A stretch of 64,000 bases of DNA from Opitutaceae bacterium (lineage in GTDB: Bacteria > Verrucomicrobiota > Verrucomicrobiia > Opitutales > Opitutaceae), in assembly GCA_030693515.1 (NCBI GenBank), contig JAUYAK010000099.1:1-64000 (forward strand), read 5' to 3'. Shown in pieces: positions 62,867-64,000 of the stretch (position 1 is the stretch's first letter; each line of letters opens with the position of its first letter). The translations under genes were made by a program, and so were the position numbers. The notes below the pieces were generated by a model that did not search any database, was not told the DNA's origin, and saw only the letters and a list, made by a program, of their open reading frames with translations.

Positions 62867-64000
62867 TCAGAGATCGAATGTCGCGCTCAGGATGAACTGC
62901 CGCGGCGCGATGATGCGGTATTGGTAGATTTGGCCGGTCACCAGGGCGTTGATCGGCTGAAGCCGGCCGCCCTCATTGATGTTCCTCACGTTGAGTTGAA
63001 ACGCGGCGCCGATTTTTCTCTGCCACAGCCGGGTGCGGTAGGAAATCCCCGCATCCGCATAAGTGTGCCCTTTGTCATAGACCGAGCGCGTTACGTCATA
63101 AGTCCGGTAGATGCCGCCGGCATCCGGATCGCCGAGAAATCCAATCGAGGCCTTGCTCTCATAGCGAGCCGCCGCGGTCAGGGCGACGCCCCGCAGGATC
63201 GAGTGGTTGGTGATTCCAGAAAGGCGGAAGGTCGTGGCCAGATTCGCCCGGTAGCGACGGACTTGGGGACGCGCGAGGCCTTGCAAGGCTTGTGCCGTCT
63301 GGAGCGCACCGAGCACGGCCCGGTTGAATTGGGCGCGCTGGGTCTCGTTGACGGTATACATCCGGTCGAACCACAGTTGGCCGGTGCGCGGATCGACGAC
63401 CTTCTCCCAGAAGGGCAGCCGTTGCTGGACGTAGACGGATACATTGGGACCCATCCGCGTATTGATCGTCTGCTGTTCGGTGAAGTTGGCTGTCAGAGTC
63501 AGGGAATTCACCGGATTGAAATGTAGTTCAATCTCGTGCCCGCGGCCCAAGATGTCGTCCGTCTCGGTGCGGGCGATGGTGCGGAATTCATCGAGGTCGA
63601 TCGGGGCGATGCCCATGAGCGTGGTCAGTTGGGATTCGAGCTGCGCGGGCGTGATGCCGGGATTCGCGGCGGTGAGCCAGTCCGTCGCCTGCACCTGCAG
63701 GCCGTAGAAGACGCCGCCGGCATTGCCGAAGAAGTCGAGCGCCAAGGCGGCGGCCGCGATACTGCTCGAGGGACCGCCGCGCGAATTCAACGTCATGGTC
63801 TCGTATTTGTTCACCTTGAGGTAGAGTTTCCCGTCAAACAGGTTGAGCGAGAAACCGTAATCCTTCCCCTCACCCTTGGGATCCGGCACGAATTTCAGGA
63901 AGACATTCTGCGCCGGGGCCGCCGGCAGAAAGCTGTCGGATATGTTGTAGTGCATGTTGAGCCCCCGTGCGGCTTGGGCGAGGAACCGGGTAAGTCCGGT
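62867..64000 (-). CDS. TonB-dependent receptor, C-terminal part (gene continues past window)
   Basis: At least 377 residues; the frame is still open at the right edge, with GLNMHYNISDSFLPAAP near the start of the visible part. It has a beta-barrel pattern of alternating strands (ALTAAARYESKASIG, AGISYRTRLWQRKIGAAF, LNVRNINEGGRLQPIN) and ends PRQFILSATFDL, an aromatic-rich final strand as in outer-membrane receptors. The plug domain and TonB box are outside the window. It probably imports oligosaccharides for the array that follows downstream of it. Confidence 0.9.
   Translation of the reverse strand, partial: TGLTRFLAQAARGLNMHYNISDSFLPAAPAQNVFLKFVPDPKGEGKDYGFSLNLFDGKLYLKVNKYETMTLNSRGGPSSSIAAAALALDFFGNAGGVFYGLQVQATDWLTAANPGITPAQLESQLTTLMGIAPIDLDEFRTIARTETDDILGRGHEIELHFNPVNSLTLTANFTEQQTINTRMGPNVSVYVQQRLPFWEKVVDPRTGQLWFDRMYTVNETQRAQFNRAVLGALQTAQALQGLARPQVRRYRANLATTFRLSGITNHSILRGVALTAAARYESKASIGFLGDPDAGGIYRTYDVTRSVYDKGHTYADAGISYRTRLWQRKIGAAFQLNVRNINEGGRLQPINALVTGQIYQYRIIAPRQFILSATFDL

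Overview
The window reads as a chromosome segment of a high-GC, Gram-negative PVC-group bacterium, most likely a verrucomicrobial Opitutaceae relative. This is inferred from gene content: DUF1501 and cytochrome-type DUF1549/DUF1553 proteins, several sulfatases, DUF1080 and DUF1552 remnants, GH28 polygalacturonases, a TonB-dependent receptor and Bat-type VWA proteins. No rRNA, tRNA or CRISPR array was seen.

Positions 1-16.6 kb are core-like. They hold a Bat (VWA) pair in which BatB/BatC-like and BatD/BatE-like parts appear fused, a NUDIX hydrolase, a REP-associated transposase between its own REP palindromes, a LOG-type Rossmann protein, gluQ, mog, a MazG-type pyrophosphohydrolase, a small Hsp20 protein behind a good sigma-54 promoter match, an MFS transporter, small ORFs, and SYLF, VOC, agarase-like, LapA-like, metallo-beta-lactamase and Gfo/Idh proteins. 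Several palindromic repeat families lie between these genes.

Positions 16.6-33.5 kb look like an accessory, probably mobilizable island. Its first half is a compact bacterial ubiquitin-like conjugation cassette: a Ubl-E2 fusion, a JAB-E1 fusion and a DUF6527 protein. A divergent unit encodes a sigma factor, a small protein and an ImmA/IrrE metallopeptidase. Its second half is a conjugation module: a giant N6-methylase/SNF2 helicase, a MobF relaxase, an iteron-rich oriT candidate, TraK/TraL/TraM-like genes and a type IV coupling protein. No integrase, replication gene or mating-pair channel is present.

Positions 33.7-64 kb form a long array of minus-strand genes behind an AraC regulator. They encode sulfatases, an agarase-like hydrolase, a serine hydrolase, two GH28 enzymes, several esterases, a sialate O-acetylesterase, a nucleoside hydrolase, ribokinase, a ribose-type ABC transporter, DUF1501 and PSD1 proteins and a TonB-dependent receptor cut by the window end. 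Together they suggest breakdown of a decorated (sulfated, acylated, pectin-like) polysaccharide with pentose or nucleoside uptake. The array also holds four shortened or chimeric genes that look like internal-deletion remnants, several still coupled to their neighbours by overlapping stop and start codons.
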